Below the pieces are notes generated by a model. The model was not told the DNA's origin. It saw nothing but the letters and a program-made list of their open reading frames with translations, and did not search any database. This document shows positions 49,728 to 61,882 of a stretch of DNA of 64,000 bases, in pieces. Source of the DNA: Streptomyces griseus (GTDB lineage: Bacteria > Actinomycetota > Actinomycetes > Nanopelagicales > Nanopelagicaceae); the NCBI GenBank assembly GCA_945884695.1, contig CAMCYO010000006.1:1-64000 (forward strand). The letters are read 5' to 3'. Each line of letters opens with the position of its first letter. Position 1 is the stretch's first letter. The position numbers were made by a program, and so were the translations under genes.

Positions 49728-51194
49728 TTATTGCATTGCAACTGCATCCTCAGTTTCTACAACTGATTCTTTGCCGATGTTAATGAACAATGCAAGTACA
49801 ACCGCGCCGATTGCAAGAAGGGCTGCGCTCACTGTGAAGGCGATAGTGAATCCGTGCGTTGCACTATAAAGATTCATTTTCTCACCAAGATCTGTGTGTG
49901 CAGTGGCATAACTTGCAGAAGCAGTCGCTGCGACGGTGTTAAGAAGCGCCGTACCAAGTGAGCCGCCGATTTGTTGGCTGGTATTGATTAATGCACTTGC
50001 CACACCTGCATCGCGATTACCCACACCATGAAGGGATGTTGTAGAAATGGGGATAAATACCAGTGCCATACCGCTACTCATAATTAAAAGGGCAGGAAGC
50101 ACGTGAGCGACGTAAGAGGTGTCAGGTGTGATGCGAGTGAGTAACAAGAGCCCAATTGATCCCATAAGAAGCCCTGGAATCATGAGCGGCTTTGGTCCAA
50201 TTTTAGGAAGCAGGTTGGATGCAATGCCGGCGAAAATAATGATGCCTGCCGTAAATGGTAAGAAGGCAAATCCTGATTTTAGAGGCGAATATCCAAGAAC
50301 TGTCTGTAAATAAAGTCCTAAGAATAGGAACATGGAGAACAAACCAGCACCAACGATGAGAGAGCCCAAGTACGAACCGCCACGATTTCGCTCGAGGAGC
50401 ACTCGCATTGGCAAGAGGGGGTTAGCAACTTTAAGTTCGATTCTTACAAATGCAAGAAGTAAGAAAAGAGCGACAACAAAAAATGCAAGGGTGGATGTAT
50501 TTCCCCAGCCATTAGTAGCTGCGCGATTGAATCCATAAACAAGTGAGAAGAGTCCTGCGGTAGCAGTAATTACGCCAGGCATGTCATAACTATGGTCCCC
50601 ACCAGATTTAGATTCTTTTACAACTAAAGTTGCCAAGATTGCGGCAATGATTGCGATGGGAACATTGACGCCAAGACACCAACGCCACGAGAAATACTCA
50701 GTGAGAAAACCACCAAGGATCAGACCTATTGCTGCGCCTCCACCTGAGATCGCGCCATAGACACCAAATGCTTTTGCGCGCTCTTTTGGCTCAGTAAATG
50801 TAACGCTCACAATAGATAAGGCAGCGGGTGCAAGGAGTGCACCGAACACGCCTTGAAGTGCGCGAGCTGCAAAGAGTAAGTGTTGAGTTGAAGCAATTCC
50901 ACCTAGGGCTGATGCTCCGGCAAAACCTATGAGCCCAATGATGAATATTTTCTTACGACCTACGAAGTCACCGATTCGTCCACCCAAGAGTAGGAGGGAT
51001 CCAAATGCCAAGGTGTATGCAGTAATGATCCATTGACGGTTTGCAATGCTGATGCCTAAATCTTTGGTGGCGCTCGGGATTGCAATGTTGACGATGGATG
51101 AATCCAGAACGACCATTAATTGCGCAATGGCGATTACCCCGAGGATGCGCCAACGGTTAGGGTCCAATCCTGGAATTGCTACTGATTTTGGCAC
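49728..51194 (-). CDS. MFS drug exporter, DHA2 (14-helix) family
   Basis: A 488-residue permease with about 14 hydrophobic helices of the EmrB/QacA type. Motif D1 is LDSSIVNIAIPSATKDLG, motif A is GGRIGDFVGRKKIFIIG, and motif C-like GAISGGGAAIGLILGGFLTEYFSWRW is in helix 5. Such proteins export lipophilic or cationic compounds by proton antiport; the substrate is unknown. I chose the GTG at 51194 (MPKSVAIPGLDPNRW) because GAGG lies eight to nine bases upstream. A longer reading would overlap ilvD. It diverges from ilvD. Confidence 0.88.
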   Translation of the reverse strand: MPKSVAIPGLDPNRWRILGVIAIAQLMVVLDSSIVNIAIPSATKDLGISIANRQWIITAYTLAFGSLLLLGGRIGDFVGRKKIFIIGLIGFAGASALGGIASTQHLLFAARALQGVFGALLAPAALSIVSVTFTEPKERAKAFGVYGAISGGGAAIGLILGGFLTEYFSWRWCLGVNVPIAIIAAILATLVVKESKSGGDHSYDMPGVITATAGLFSLVYGFNRAATNGWGNTSTLAFFVVALFLLLAFVRIELKVANPLLPMRVLLERNRGGSYLGSLIVGAGLFSMFLFLGLYLQTVLGYSPLKSGFAFLPFTAGIIIFAGIASNLLPKIGPKPLMIPGLLMGSIGLLLLTRITPDTSYVAHVLPALLIMSSGMALVFIPISTTSLHGVGNRDAGVASALINTSQQIGGSLGTALLNTVAATASASYATAHTDLGEKMNLYSATHGFTIAFTVSAALLAIGAVVLALFINIGKESVVETEDAVAMQ

Positions 51195-51295
51195 GCGTTT
51201 ATCCTCTTTCGTTTCGATTGGGCTGGGATGTATCTCGAGAATCTCGAATAGTGGGAGTTTACCCAGGCGTGGAGACAAGCGCCTGTTGAACGCCT

Positions 51296-51301
51296 TACGA
51301 T
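51296..51301 (+). promoter_or_regulatory. -10 box of ilvD, leaderless type
   Basis: TACGAT is six bases before the ilvD ATG. GAGACA 18 bases upstream is a possible -35 (four of six consensus bases). Confidence 0.45.
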
Positions 51302-51307
51302 TACCCC

Positions 51308-52981
51308 ATGAGCACAATGAAGCCACGATCTGGACTTGTTACCGATGGAATGGAACGTGCGCCTGCGCGTGGAATGTTGCGCGCGGTGGGAATGGGCGAT
51401 GAGGATTGGGTTAAACCACAAATCGGCATTGTCTCATCGTGGAATGAAATTACCCCCTGCAATTTGTCCCTTGCTCGCTTGGCAACGGCTTCTAAACAAG
51501 GCGTTATAGATGCTGGTGGATTTCCGATGCAGTTTGGAACCATCTCTGTCTCCGATGGAATTTCCATGGGCCATGAAGGAATGCACTTTTCATTAGTTTC
51601 TCGCGAAGTAATTGCAGACTCTGTCGAAACAGTTATGCAAGCAGAACGCTTTGATGGCATGGTCACATTTGCAGGGTGCGATAAATCATTGCCTGGAATG
51701 ATGATGGCAGCAGCACGTATCGATGTTGCAAGTGTCTTTGTTTATGCAGGTTCGATTATGCCGGGCAATGTCGATGGTAAAGATGTCACGATTATTGATG
51801 CATTTGAAGCAGTAGGCGCATGTGCCCGCGGATTAATTTCACAAGAACAAGTAGATAAAATTGAGCGCGCGATTTGCCCCGGCGAAGGTGCATGTGGCGG
51901 TATGTATACAGCCAACACGATGGCAACTGTGGGGGAAGCAATTGGGCTTTCACTTCCAGGTTCGGCTGCACCTCCTGCAATTGATCGTCGCCGCGATGCA
52001 TATTCTGTTAAATCAGGAGCAGCGGTTGTAGAACTGATTCGCCAAGGAATTACTACACGAGATATTTTGACCAAACGTGCATTTGAAAATGCCATTACTG
52101 CGGTCATGGCGCTGGGTGGTTCCACTAATGCCGTCCTGCACTTATTGGCTATTGCTCACGAAGCACGAGTGGATTTAACGCTCGATGATTTTCACCGTAT
52201 CGGTTCGAAGGTGCCATTGCTTGGAGATCTCAAACCATTCGGTCGCTATGTCATGAGCGATATGGATAAAGTCGGCGGTATTCCTGTTGTACTTAAAGCG
52301 TTGCTCGATGCAGGTTTATTACACGGAGATTGCCTCACCGTTACTGGAAAGACAATGGCAGAGAACTTGGCTGAAATTGCACCCCCTGATCCAGATGGAG
52401 AAATTTTGCATGCAACTTCTAAGCCGCTCTCACTGGGTGGTGGATTAACAATTTTGGGTGGTTCCCTTGCACCAGATGGCGGAGTAACTAAAACTGCCGG
52501 TATTGGAGTAGATGTTTTTGAAGGTCCTGCACGTGTTTTCGAACGCGAACAACAAGCGATGGATGCCCTGACTGATGGACGAATTCAGCCAGGAGATGTT
52601 GTCGTTATTCGTTACGAAGGGCCAAAGGGTGGTCCTGGTATGCGCGAAATGTTAATGATTACTGGCGCAATAAAAGGCGCAGGGCTTGGTAAGTCAGTTT
52701 TACTTCTGACCGATGGACGTTTTTCTGGTGGAACAACTGGTTTATGTGTGGGACATATTGCACCTGAGGCAAGTGAAGGCGGACCTATTGCATTCGTGCG
52801 CGAAGGTGATCGGATTCGAATTAATACAGTGGAACGCACTTTAGATTTGTTAGTTGATGAGTCGGAATTAGCAAAGCGTCGCGTTGGATTTACCCCACTG
52901 CCACATAAATACACACGGGGCGTCCTAGCTAAATATGCCAAGTTAGTCGGATCTGCCTCAAAAGGCGCTGTCTGCGATTAA
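51308..52981 (+). CDS. ilvD: Dihydroxy-acid dehydratase
   Basis: A 557-residue Fe-S dehydratase for the third common step of valine and isoleucine synthesis. Cluster-ligand cysteines lie in [15 protein letters not shown] and [14 protein letters not shown]. The C-terminal part has [12 protein letters not shown] and [23 protein letters not shown]. It stands alone before the ilvB operon with a 219-base gap that holds the attenuator, so it is regulated separately from ilvBNC. Confidence 0.97.
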   Translation: MSTMKPRSGLVTDGMERAPARGMLRAVGMGDEDWVKPQIGIVSSWNEITPCNLSLARLATASKQGVIDAGGFPMQFGTISVSDGISMGHEGMHFSLVSREVIADSVETVMQAERFDGMVTFAGCDKSLPGMMMAAARIDVASVFVYAGSIMPGNVDGKDVTIIDAFEAVGACARGLISQEQVDKIERAICPGEGACGGMYTANTMATVGEAIGLSLPGSAAPPAIDRRRDAYSVKSGAAVVELIRQGITTRDILTKRAFENAITAVMALGGSTNAVLHLLAIAHEARVDLTLDDFHRIGSKVPLLGDLKPFGRYVMSDMDKVGGIPVVLKALLDAGLLHGDCLTVTGKTMAENLAEIAPPDPDGEILHATSKPLSLGGGLTILGGSLAPDGGVTKTAGIGVDVFEGPARVFEREQQAMDALTDGRIQPGDVVVIRYEGPKGGPGMREMLMITGAIKGAGLGKSVLLLTDGRFSGGTTGLCVGHIAPEASEGGPIAFVREGDRIRINTVERTLDLLVDESELAKRRVGFTPLPHKYTRGVLAKYAKLVGSASKGAVCD

Positions 52982-53010
52982 CTTTTAAGGGTCAAGATCT
53001 GCCCAAATCG

Positions 53011-53026
53011 TGAGATTGCAATCTCA
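53011..53026 (+). promoter_or_regulatory. Perfect 16-base palindrome upstream of the ilv promoter
   Basis: TGAGATTGCAATCTCA ends four bases before the -35 of the ilv promoter, a position suited to an activator or repressor. I cannot name the regulator. Confidence 0.5.
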
Positions 53027-53030
53027 GGGG

Positions 53031-53059
53031 TTGACGGTTTTACGCTTACATTGGACAAT
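53031..53059 (+). promoter_or_regulatory. Promoter of the ilvB leader
   Basis: TTGACG (53031-53036), a 17-base spacer and GACAAT (53054-53059). Six bases later comes the ATG of the leader peptide, so that peptide is itself translated from a leaderless end. Confidence 0.65.
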
Positions 53060-53065
53060 AGGCCC

Positions 53066-53104
53066 ATGAAGTCATCAGTAGTGATTCACGAGCGCGCGAT
53101 CTAG
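53066..53104 (+). CDS. ilvL: ilv attenuator leader peptide (12 residues)
   Basis: ATG to TAG encodes MKSSVVIHERAI, with Val-Val-Ile in a row and a final Ile. A short Val/Ile-rich peptide followed by a terminator hairpin and then ilvB is the layout of ribosome-mediated transcription attenuation. The peptide's end falls in a possible pause hairpin: GATCT (53098-53102) pairs with AGATC (53112-53116), extended by GCGC with GCGC. Confidence 0.7.
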   Translation: MKSSVVIHERAI

Positions 53105-53124
53105 CAACATCAGATCATGCGCCG

Positions 53125-53149
53125 CCCTCAGTTTCCACTGAGGGTTTTT
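53125..53149 (+). terminator. Attenuator terminator before ilvB
   Basis: CCCTCAG (53125-53131) pairs perfectly with CTGAGGG (53138-53144) around a six-base loop, then five T. It lies 20 bases after the leader peptide stop and 51 bases before ilvB. I did not identify the antiterminator pairing with certainty. Confidence 0.85.
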
Positions 53150-53200
53150 GCATTAGATGGCCCAGAAAGATAATTGCCAATAATAAGGAAGGAGCAAGAG

Positions 53201-54940
53201 ATGAGCGCAGAGATTAGTGGCGCAAGCTCTCTAGTTAAGTCACTAGAAGCTGCCGGCGTTGATGTCATGTTCGGCATTCCGGGTGGCGCAATCTTGCCTG
53301 CGTATGATCCAATTTATGATTCAAAGATTCGCCACATCTTGGTTCGCCACGAGCAAGGCGCAGGCCACGCAGCTACTGGTTACGCCCAAGCAACAGGGCG
53401 CACGGGTGTTTGCATTGCAACATCCGGACCAGGTGCTACCAACTTAGTTACACCCCTTGCCGATGCGCAAATGGATTCTGTGCCAATCGTTGCCATAACC
53501 GGACAAGTTCCATCCAATGCCATCGGAACCGATGCATTTCAAGAGGCCGATATCCGTGGCGTGACAATGCCTATTACAAAACATAACTTTCTTATTACCG
53601 ATCCTAAAGATATTCCTCGTGCAATCGCAGAAGCCTTCCATATTGCAAGCACCGGTCGCCCTGGTCCAGTTCTAGTTGACATTGCAAAAGATGCCTTGCA
53701 GAAAATGACTACCTTTAATTATCCAAAGAATATTCAGCTAGCAGGTTATAAGCCACAGATAGAACCAGATGCACAAAATATTCGTGATGCAGCGGCATTG
53801 ATAGCTCAGTCCTCCAAACCAGTTCTTTATGTTGGTGGGGGAGTTATTAAATCAAATGCATCAAAGGAGTTGATGCGACTTGCAGAACTCACTGGTGCAC
53901 CCGTTGTCACAACTCTTATGGCACTTGGTTCTTTCCCGGATAGCCATCCTCAGCACCTGGGTATGCCCGGAATGCACGGCAGCGTTGCAGCAGTTACTGC
54001 CCTTCAAAAGGCTGATTTGCTCATTACTCTTGGCGCTCGCTTTGATGATCGCGTGACAGGAAAACTTTCTACCTTTGCAGTGAACGCCAAAATAATTCAT
54101 GCAGATATCGATCCTGCCGAAATTGGCAAGAATCGTTTTGCAGATGTTGCAATTATCGGCGATGTCGGACGCACCATGAAAGCGCTGATTCCAGCCCTTC
54201 AGAGCGAGTTCAAAAAGAGTAAGCCCGACTTAGCGGCCTGGTGGAAGCAGATGGGTTCACTTCGCGCTACTTATCCAGTTGGGTACAACCATCCAGAAGA
54301 TGGCACGGTTTCTCCGCAATATGTCATTGAAAGAATTAGTGCAATTTCTGGACCTGATTCAATTTACGTTGCAGGAGTTGGCCAACATCAAATGTGGGCA
54401 GCTCAATTTGTTAAATATGAAAAGCCACGCACGTGGTTGAACTCTGGTGGTTTAGGAACAATGGGTTACGCAGTTCCTGCGGCAATGGGCGCCAAAGTTG
54501 GGATGCCAGGCACAACTGTATGGGCTATTGATGGCGACGGATGTTTTCAAATGACCAACCAAGAGTTAGTTACCTGCGCTCTTAACAATATTCCAATTAA
54601 AGTTGCCATCATTAATAACGAAAGCCTTGGCATGGTTCGTCAATGGCAGACGATGTTCTATGACTCTCGCTATTCAAATACTTCACTTGATTCAAAGCGC
54701 ATTCCAGATTTTGTAAAACTTGCTGATGCCATGGGATGTGCCGGTCTTCGATGTGACAAACGCGAAGATGTTGATGCGGTCATTAAGGAAGCAATGTCAA
54801 TTAATGACCAACCCGTAGTTGTTGATTTCAGTGTTTTCCGTGATGCCATGGTGTGGCCAATGGTTGCTGCCGGAACATCAAATGATGAAATCATGATCGC
54901 GCGCGGACTAGCGCCCGATTGGGATTCGCAGGAGTTGTAA
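53201..54940 (+). CDS. ilvB: Acetolactate synthase large subunit
   Basis: A 579-residue ThDP- and FAD-dependent enzyme joining two pyruvates, or pyruvate and 2-oxobutanoate. The catalytic glutamate is in [24 protein letters not shown], and the ThDP motif is [34 protein letters not shown] chose the ATG at 53201 ([10 protein letters not shown]), after GGAAGGAG; a TTG at 53174 is not supported. Its stop overlaps ilvN (TAATG). It is the first gene of a run to cimA controlled by the upstream attenuator. Confidence 0.97.
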   Translation: MSAEISGASSLVKSLEAAGVDVMFGIPGGAILPAYDPIYDSKIRHILVRHEQGAGHAATGYAQATGRTGVCIATSGPGATNLVTPLADAQMDSVPIVAITGQVPSNAIGTDAFQEADIRGVTMPITKHNFLITDPKDIPRAIAEAFHIASTGRPGPVLVDIAKDALQKMTTFNYPKNIQLAGYKPQIEPDAQNIRDAAALIAQSSKPVLYVGGGVIKSNASKELMRLAELTGAPVVTTLMALGSFPDSHPQHLGMPGMHGSVAAVTALQKADLLITLGARFDDRVTGKLSTFAVNAKIIHADIDPAEIGKNRFADVAIIGDVGRTMKALIPALQSEFKKSKPDLAAWWKQMGSLRATYPVGYNHPEDGTVSPQYVIERISAISGPDSIYVAGVGQHQMWAAQFVKYEKPRTWLNSGGLGTMGYAVPAAMGAKVGMPGTTVWAIDGDGCFQMTNQELVTCALNNIPIKVAIINNESLGMVRQWQTMFYDSRYSNTSLDSKRIPDFVKLADAMGCAGLRCDKREDVDAVIKEAMSINDQPVVVDFSVFRDAMVWPMVAAGTSNDEIMIARGLAPDWDSQEL

Positions 54941-55497
54941 TGAGCAAACATACCCTCGCAGTTCTCGTTGAAAACTCTCCCGGTGTATTGGCGCGTGTTG
55001 CCTCACTCTTTGCACGCCGTGGATACAACATTGATTCACTTGCTGTTGGACCAACTGAGAATTCTGAAATTTCACGTATGACAATTGTGCTCAACCTTCA
55101 AGGTCACGCACTCGATCAAGTGATGGCGCAGTTATATAAACTCGTAAATGTCATCGCAATTTCTGAAATGCCATCGTCCTCTACGGTCCATCGTGAACTC
55201 TTAATGTTAAAAATTGCACCAAGTGCAAAAAAGAACGAAGTATTAGATGTTGCCAAAAAATTTGGGGTCACCATTGTTGACGAGACCGATGGCGTTATGA
55301 CCATGGAAGCTACGGGAGAGACAAGTCATCTTGAGGCTTTGCTCTTGGCTTTGACACCTTTTGGCATCAAAGAGCTGGTCCAATCAGGCTTGGTGGCACT
55401 CGAGCGTGGCACGGCGGCTCTCTCAGACCGTACCCTTAGCGCTCAAGGAATTTCTACAACTTATGTAATAGATGTACAAGGCGATTACCAAAACTAG
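54940..55497 (+). CDS. ilvN: Acetolactate synthase regulatory subunit
   Basis: A 185-residue subunit with an N-terminal ACT domain (KHTLAVLVENSPGVLARVASLFARRGYNIDSLAVG) that binds valine for feedback inhibition, and the C-terminal ALS_ss_C domain. I chose the ATG at 54940 because it overlaps the ilvB stop; a frame from 54919 has no site. Confidence 0.96.
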   Translation: MSKHTLAVLVENSPGVLARVASLFARRGYNIDSLAVGPTENSEISRMTIVLNLQGHALDQVMAQLYKLVNVIAISEMPSSSTVHRELLMLKIAPSAKKNEVLDVAKKFGVTIVDETDGVMTMEATGETSHLEALLLALTPFGIKELVQSGLVALERGTAALSDRTLSAQGISTTYVIDVQGDYQN

Positions 55498-58141
<2,644 letters not shown>

Positions 58142-58149
58142 GGATCTAC

Positions 58150-59196
58150 ATGTCAGAGAAAACGATCAAACTCGGAGTTATTGCTGGCGACGGAATCGGA
58201 CCAGAAGTTGTTGCTGAAGGTATTAAAGTTCTCGATATTGTTGCCAAGAAATACGGAGCTAACTTCGTTAAAACTCCCTTTGATCTTGGAGCTAAGCAAT
58301 GGCATCGCACAGGAGAAGTTTTACCTGAGGCAGTTAAAGCTGAATTAGCAAAGAGCGATGTACTCCTACTTGGCGCAGTTGGAGATCCAAGTGTTCCTAG
58401 CGGAATCCTTGAGCGCGGATTGCTTTTGAAGTTGCGATTTATTTTTGATCAGTATGTGAACTTGCGTCCAGGTCGTCTCTATCCAGGTGTTAAGTCACCC
58501 CTTGCCGGTATTGATTCACTTGATTTTCTTGTTATTCGCGAAGGAACTGAAGGTCCATATGCAGGCGCTGGCGGAATCTTGGCAGAGGGCACCGATGCTG
58601 AAATTGCAACGGATGTAAGTATTAATACCCGCCGCGGGGCAGAGCGCACAATTCGTGATGCATTTGATCGCGCAATGTTGCGTCCTCGCAAGAAGGTCAC
58701 ACTTGTTCATAAAAACAACGTGCTTACTTTTTCAGGCTCACTCTGGACTCGCACATTCGAAAAGGTTGCAAAAGATTATCCATCCATTGAAACCGATTAC
58801 CTGCATGTTGACGCCGCTGCAATGTTTTTCGTCAATAATCCAGGTCGCTTCGATGTTGTTGTAACAGATAATCTTTTTGGAGATATCATCACCGATATCT
58901 CTGCAGCAATTTGCGGAGGAATTGGCCTTGCAGCATCTGGAAACATCAATCCAACTCGCAAATTCCCTTCCATGTTTGAACCTGTTCATGGTTCAGCTCC
59001 CGATATTGCTGGTAAAGGAATTGCAGATCCAACAGCAACAATTCTTTCAATCGGCATGATGTTTGATCACCTAGGTTATCCAGAAGCTGCTAAAGAGATT
59101 GAAAGCGCAGTTGCTAAGGATCTTCTTAATCGTGGAAGCGCTAAACGCTCAACGATTGAAATAGGTAATGCAATTGCTGGAACTTTGAAAGGTTAA
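58150..59196 (+). CDS. leuB: 3-isopropylmalate dehydrogenase
   Basis: A 348-residue metal- and NAD-dependent decarboxylating dehydrogenase. It acts in leucine synthesis and, together with CimA, in the citramalate route to isoleucine. The family marks are [16 protein letters not shown], the [10 protein letters not shown] motif and [20 protein letters not shown]. It lies eight bases after serA, with AGGG before the ATG. The isomerase genes leuCD are not in the window. Confidence 0.95.
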   Translation: MSEKTIKLGVIAGDGIGPEVVAEGIKVLDIVAKKYGANFVKTPFDLGAKQWHRTGEVLPEAVKAELAKSDVLLLGAVGDPSVPSGILERGLLLKLRFIFDQYVNLRPGRLYPGVKSPLAGIDSLDFLVIREGTEGPYAGAGGILAEGTDAEIATDVSINTRRGAERTIRDAFDRAMLRPRKKVTLVHKNNVLTFSGSLWTRTFEKVAKDYPSIETDYLHVDAAAMFFVNNPGRFDVVVTDNLFGDIITDISAAICGGIGLAASGNINPTRKFPSMFEPVHGSAPDIAGKGIADPTATILSIGMMFDHLGYPEAAKEIESAVAKDLLNRGSAKRSTIEIGNAIAGTLKG

Positions 59197-59198
59197 CC

Positions 59199-60284
59199 AT
59201 GTCCATCAAACTCACTCTTTCAACGCACGCAGTTGCGGAAAAGGAGCGCGCCGAAAAAGTTGCAAACCCTGGATTTGGTAAGTACTACACAGATCACATG
59301 GTTGTTGCTGAGTGGACTGAGGCTGACGGATGGGGACAGGCAGAGTTAAAAGCATATGCACCAATTTCTTTAGATCCCGCTGCAATGGTTTTTCATTACG
59401 GACAAGAAATATTTGAGGGCCTTAAGGCTTATCGCCAACCCGATGGATCTATTGCACTCTTTAGACCAGAAGCCAATGCTGCGCGCTTTGCAAGAAGTGC
59501 GCACCGTATAGCTCTGCCAGAAATGCCTGAACAATTATTTCTCGACACCGTGCACGCTCTTGTAAAGCAAGATGCGGGCTGGGTACCAGACAAGATTGGT
59601 GAATCTTTATATCTTCGACCATTTATGTTTGCAACTGAAGTGGGGTTAGGTGTTCGACCTTCAAATCGCGCGCTCTACATGTTGATTGCAACCCCTGCTG
59701 CTCAATACTTCAACCCAGCCAATGCAGTTGCTGTATGGATTTCAACTGAATATGTTCGCGCAGCACAAGGTGGAACGGGTGAAGCAAAGTGTGGCGGGAA
59801 CTACGCAGCATCTTTGATCGCGCAAAAAGCCGCCGCAAAAGAGGGCTGTGATCAAGTTGTATGGATAGATGCAAAAGAGCGCAAGTGGGTTGAAGAGATG
59901 GGTGGAATGAATCTATATTTTGTGAAGGGTTCAGGAAACGACATCACTGTTGTGACACCAAAACTAACTGGCACGTTATTGCCTGGTATTACACGTGATT
60001 CAATCTTGAGCGTTGCAAAAGATCTTGGGTATAAAGTTCAGGAGACAATGATTAGCGTTGATGACTGGAAAAATGGTGTTCAAAGTGGCGAGATCTCCGA
60101 AATTTTTGCATGCGGAACCGCTGCTGTCGTTTCACCAGTTGGAATGGCAAAGAGCGCCATGGGAACATGGGTAACTGGAGATGGAAAGCCAGGACCCATC
60201 ACAATGAAAATTCGCGAAACTCTCCTTGGAATTCAACACGGCACAATTGCCGATACACATAACTGGATGAAGAAAGTCCTGTAA
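59199..60284 (+). CDS. ilvE: Branched-chain amino acid aminotransferase
   Basis: A 361-residue PLP enzyme for the last step of valine, leucine and isoleucine synthesis. The catalytic lysine lies in GTGEAKCGGNYAASLIAQ, and MGGMNLYFV and TGTLLPGITRDSIL are signatures of the fold-type IV group II form found in actinobacteria. It is placed two bases after leuB and its stop overlaps the cimA start (TAATG). Confidence 0.96.
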   Translation: MSIKLTLSTHAVAEKERAEKVANPGFGKYYTDHMVVAEWTEADGWGQAELKAYAPISLDPAAMVFHYGQEIFEGLKAYRQPDGSIALFRPEANAARFARSAHRIALPEMPEQLFLDTVHALVKQDAGWVPDKIGESLYLRPFMFATEVGLGVRPSNRALYMLIATPAAQYFNPANAVAVWISTEYVRAAQGGTGEAKCGGNYAASLIAQKAAAKEGCDQVVWIDAKERKWVEEMGGMNLYFVKGSGNDITVVTPKLTGTLLPGITRDSILSVAKDLGYKVQETMISVDDWKNGVQSGEISEIFACGTAAVVSPVGMAKSAMGTWVTGDGKPGPITMKIRETLLGIQHGTIADTHNWMKKVL

Positions 60285-61873
60285 TGCCCGTCTCGGATGC
60301 TTTCCACATCTATGACACCACATTGCGAGATGGTGCACAGCAAGAGGGTTTAAATCTTTCTGTCCACGATAAATTGATAATCGCTCGTCACCTCGATGAT
60401 TTAGGCGTTGGTTTTATTGAAGGTGGTTGGCCCGGAGCTAATCCAAAAGATACTGAGTTCTTTGCTCGAGCTCGTACTGAACTTAAATTAAAATATGCAA
60501 CCTTTGTCGCCTTTGGTGCTACACGCAGGCCAGGTGTAAAGGCTGCCGATGATGAACTCTTTGGCGCACTCCGCGATTCTGGTGCCTCTGCGGTAACCGT
60601 TGTAGCAAAGGCATATGACCGCCATGTTGATTTAGCGTTGCGCACAACACTTGATGAAAATTTAGCGATGATCGCTGATTCAATTAAACATTTGCGCGCA
60701 GAAGGTCAGAGAGTATTTCTTGATGCTGAGCACTTCTTTGATGGATATCGCTCTAATCGTGCCTACGCACTTGAAGTAGTTCGTGTTGCAGCAGAGGCTG
60801 GAGCAGATGTCATTGCTCTTTGCGACACTAATGGTGGGATGTTGCCTGATGAACTCTCACAAGTTGTTCACGATGTATTAGGTGCAAGTTCTGCCAGGCT
60901 CGGAATTCATTGCCACAACGACACCGGATGTGCTGTTGCAAATTCAATGGCAGCAATTGCTGCGGGTGTCACTCATGTGCAGGGCACACTCAATGGCTAT
61001 GGAGAGCGCACAGGAAATGCAGACCTTGTCACTATTATTGCTAACTTGCAATTAAAAAAGCACCAACAAGTTCTGCCAGATGGATTACTGCCTGAAGCAT
61101 TCCGAATTGCACATGCAGTTGCAGAGGTAACAAACGTTGCACCTAGTGCGCGCCAGCCATATGTTGGGGTTTCAGCATTTGCTCATAAAGCAGGGCTCCA
61201 TGCCAGTGCAATTAAAGTTGACCCCTCCCTATATCAACATGAAGATCCTGAATCGGTCGGCAACGATATGCGCATGCTTGTTTCAGATATGGCAGGACGT
61301 GCATCTGTTGAATTGAAATCGGCTGAACTAGGTGTTGATCTAGGCGGAGACCGTGCACTGATTGGTCGGGTAGTTGATCGCGTTAAAGAGATGGAAGCAC
61401 GTGGATTTACTTTTGAAGCAGCCGATGCCACTTTCGAACTCTTACTTCGTGAAGAGATGACCGGTAAACGTCCTCAATTTTTCACTATTGAACATTGGCT
61501 TACCACTGTTGAAAAATCAGCTGATCAGAGCATTACAACTAAAGCTGAAGTAACAATTACTGCACAAGGTAAAAAGATTTCTTGCAATGGTCAAGGAAAC
61601 GGACCCGTTAACGCATTCGATAACGCGCTTCGTTCTGGCTTAAAACAATTCTATCCAGAGTTAGAAATTCTAGAACTCACTGATTACAAGGTTCGAATCC
61701 TTGAAGGTCGCTTAGGAACTGGAGCGGTAACGCGCGTATTGGTTGAAACAAGTGATGGACATGGTGAATGGAGCACCATTGGCGTGCATGAAAACGTTAT
61801 TGCAGCCTCAGCGATGGCGCTAGAGGATGCGCTTACCTTCGGCCTCATCCGACAAGGCAGGACCTCCGAGTAA
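60284..61873 (+). CDS. cimA: Citramalate synthase
   Basis: A 529-residue enzyme that condenses pyruvate and acetyl-CoA to citramalate, giving 2-oxobutanoate for isoleucine without threonine. The start reads YDTTLRDGAQQEGLNLSVHDKL, and metal ligands are in GIHCHNDTGCAVANS. It also has GTLNGYGERTGNADLVTII, YVGVSAFAHKAGLHASAI and a C-terminal LeuA dimer/regulatory domain. The motif GWPGANPKDTEFF separates CimA from 2-isopropylmalate synthase. It ends the ilv run, overlapping ilvE. Confidence 0.93.
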   Translation: MPVSDAFHIYDTTLRDGAQQEGLNLSVHDKLIIARHLDDLGVGFIEGGWPGANPKDTEFFARARTELKLKYATFVAFGATRRPGVKAADDELFGALRDSGASAVTVVAKAYDRHVDLALRTTLDENLAMIADSIKHLRAEGQRVFLDAEHFFDGYRSNRAYALEVVRVAAEAGADVIALCDTNGGMLPDELSQVVHDVLGASSARLGIHCHNDTGCAVANSMAAIAAGVTHVQGTLNGYGERTGNADLVTIIANLQLKKHQQVLPDGLLPEAFRIAHAVAEVTNVAPSARQPYVGVSAFAHKAGLHASAIKVDPSLYQHEDPESVGNDMRMLVSDMAGRASVELKSAELGVDLGGDRALIGRVVDRVKEMEARGFTFEAADATFELLLREEMTGKRPQFFTIEHWLTTVEKSADQSITTKAEVTITAQGKKISCNGQGNGPVNAFDNALRSGLKQFYPELEILELTDYKVRILEGRLGTGAVTRVLVETSDGHGEWSTIGVHENVIAASAMALEDALTFGLIRQGRTSE

Positions 61874-61876
61874 CCT
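61871..61876 (+). promoter_or_regulatory. -10 box of xerC that begins with the cimA stop codon
   Basis: TAACCT starts with the TAA stop of cimA and is followed by six bases and the xerC ATG. CCGACA about 16 bases upstream may be a weak -35. Confidence 0.4.
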
Positions 61877-61882
61877 AGGTAC

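Noticed and set aside
51195..51326. N-terminal extension of the MFS exporter overlapping ilvD
   Set aside because: The extra residues are not membrane-like and would overlap the ilvD start and promoter; the GTG at 51194 has GAGG before it.
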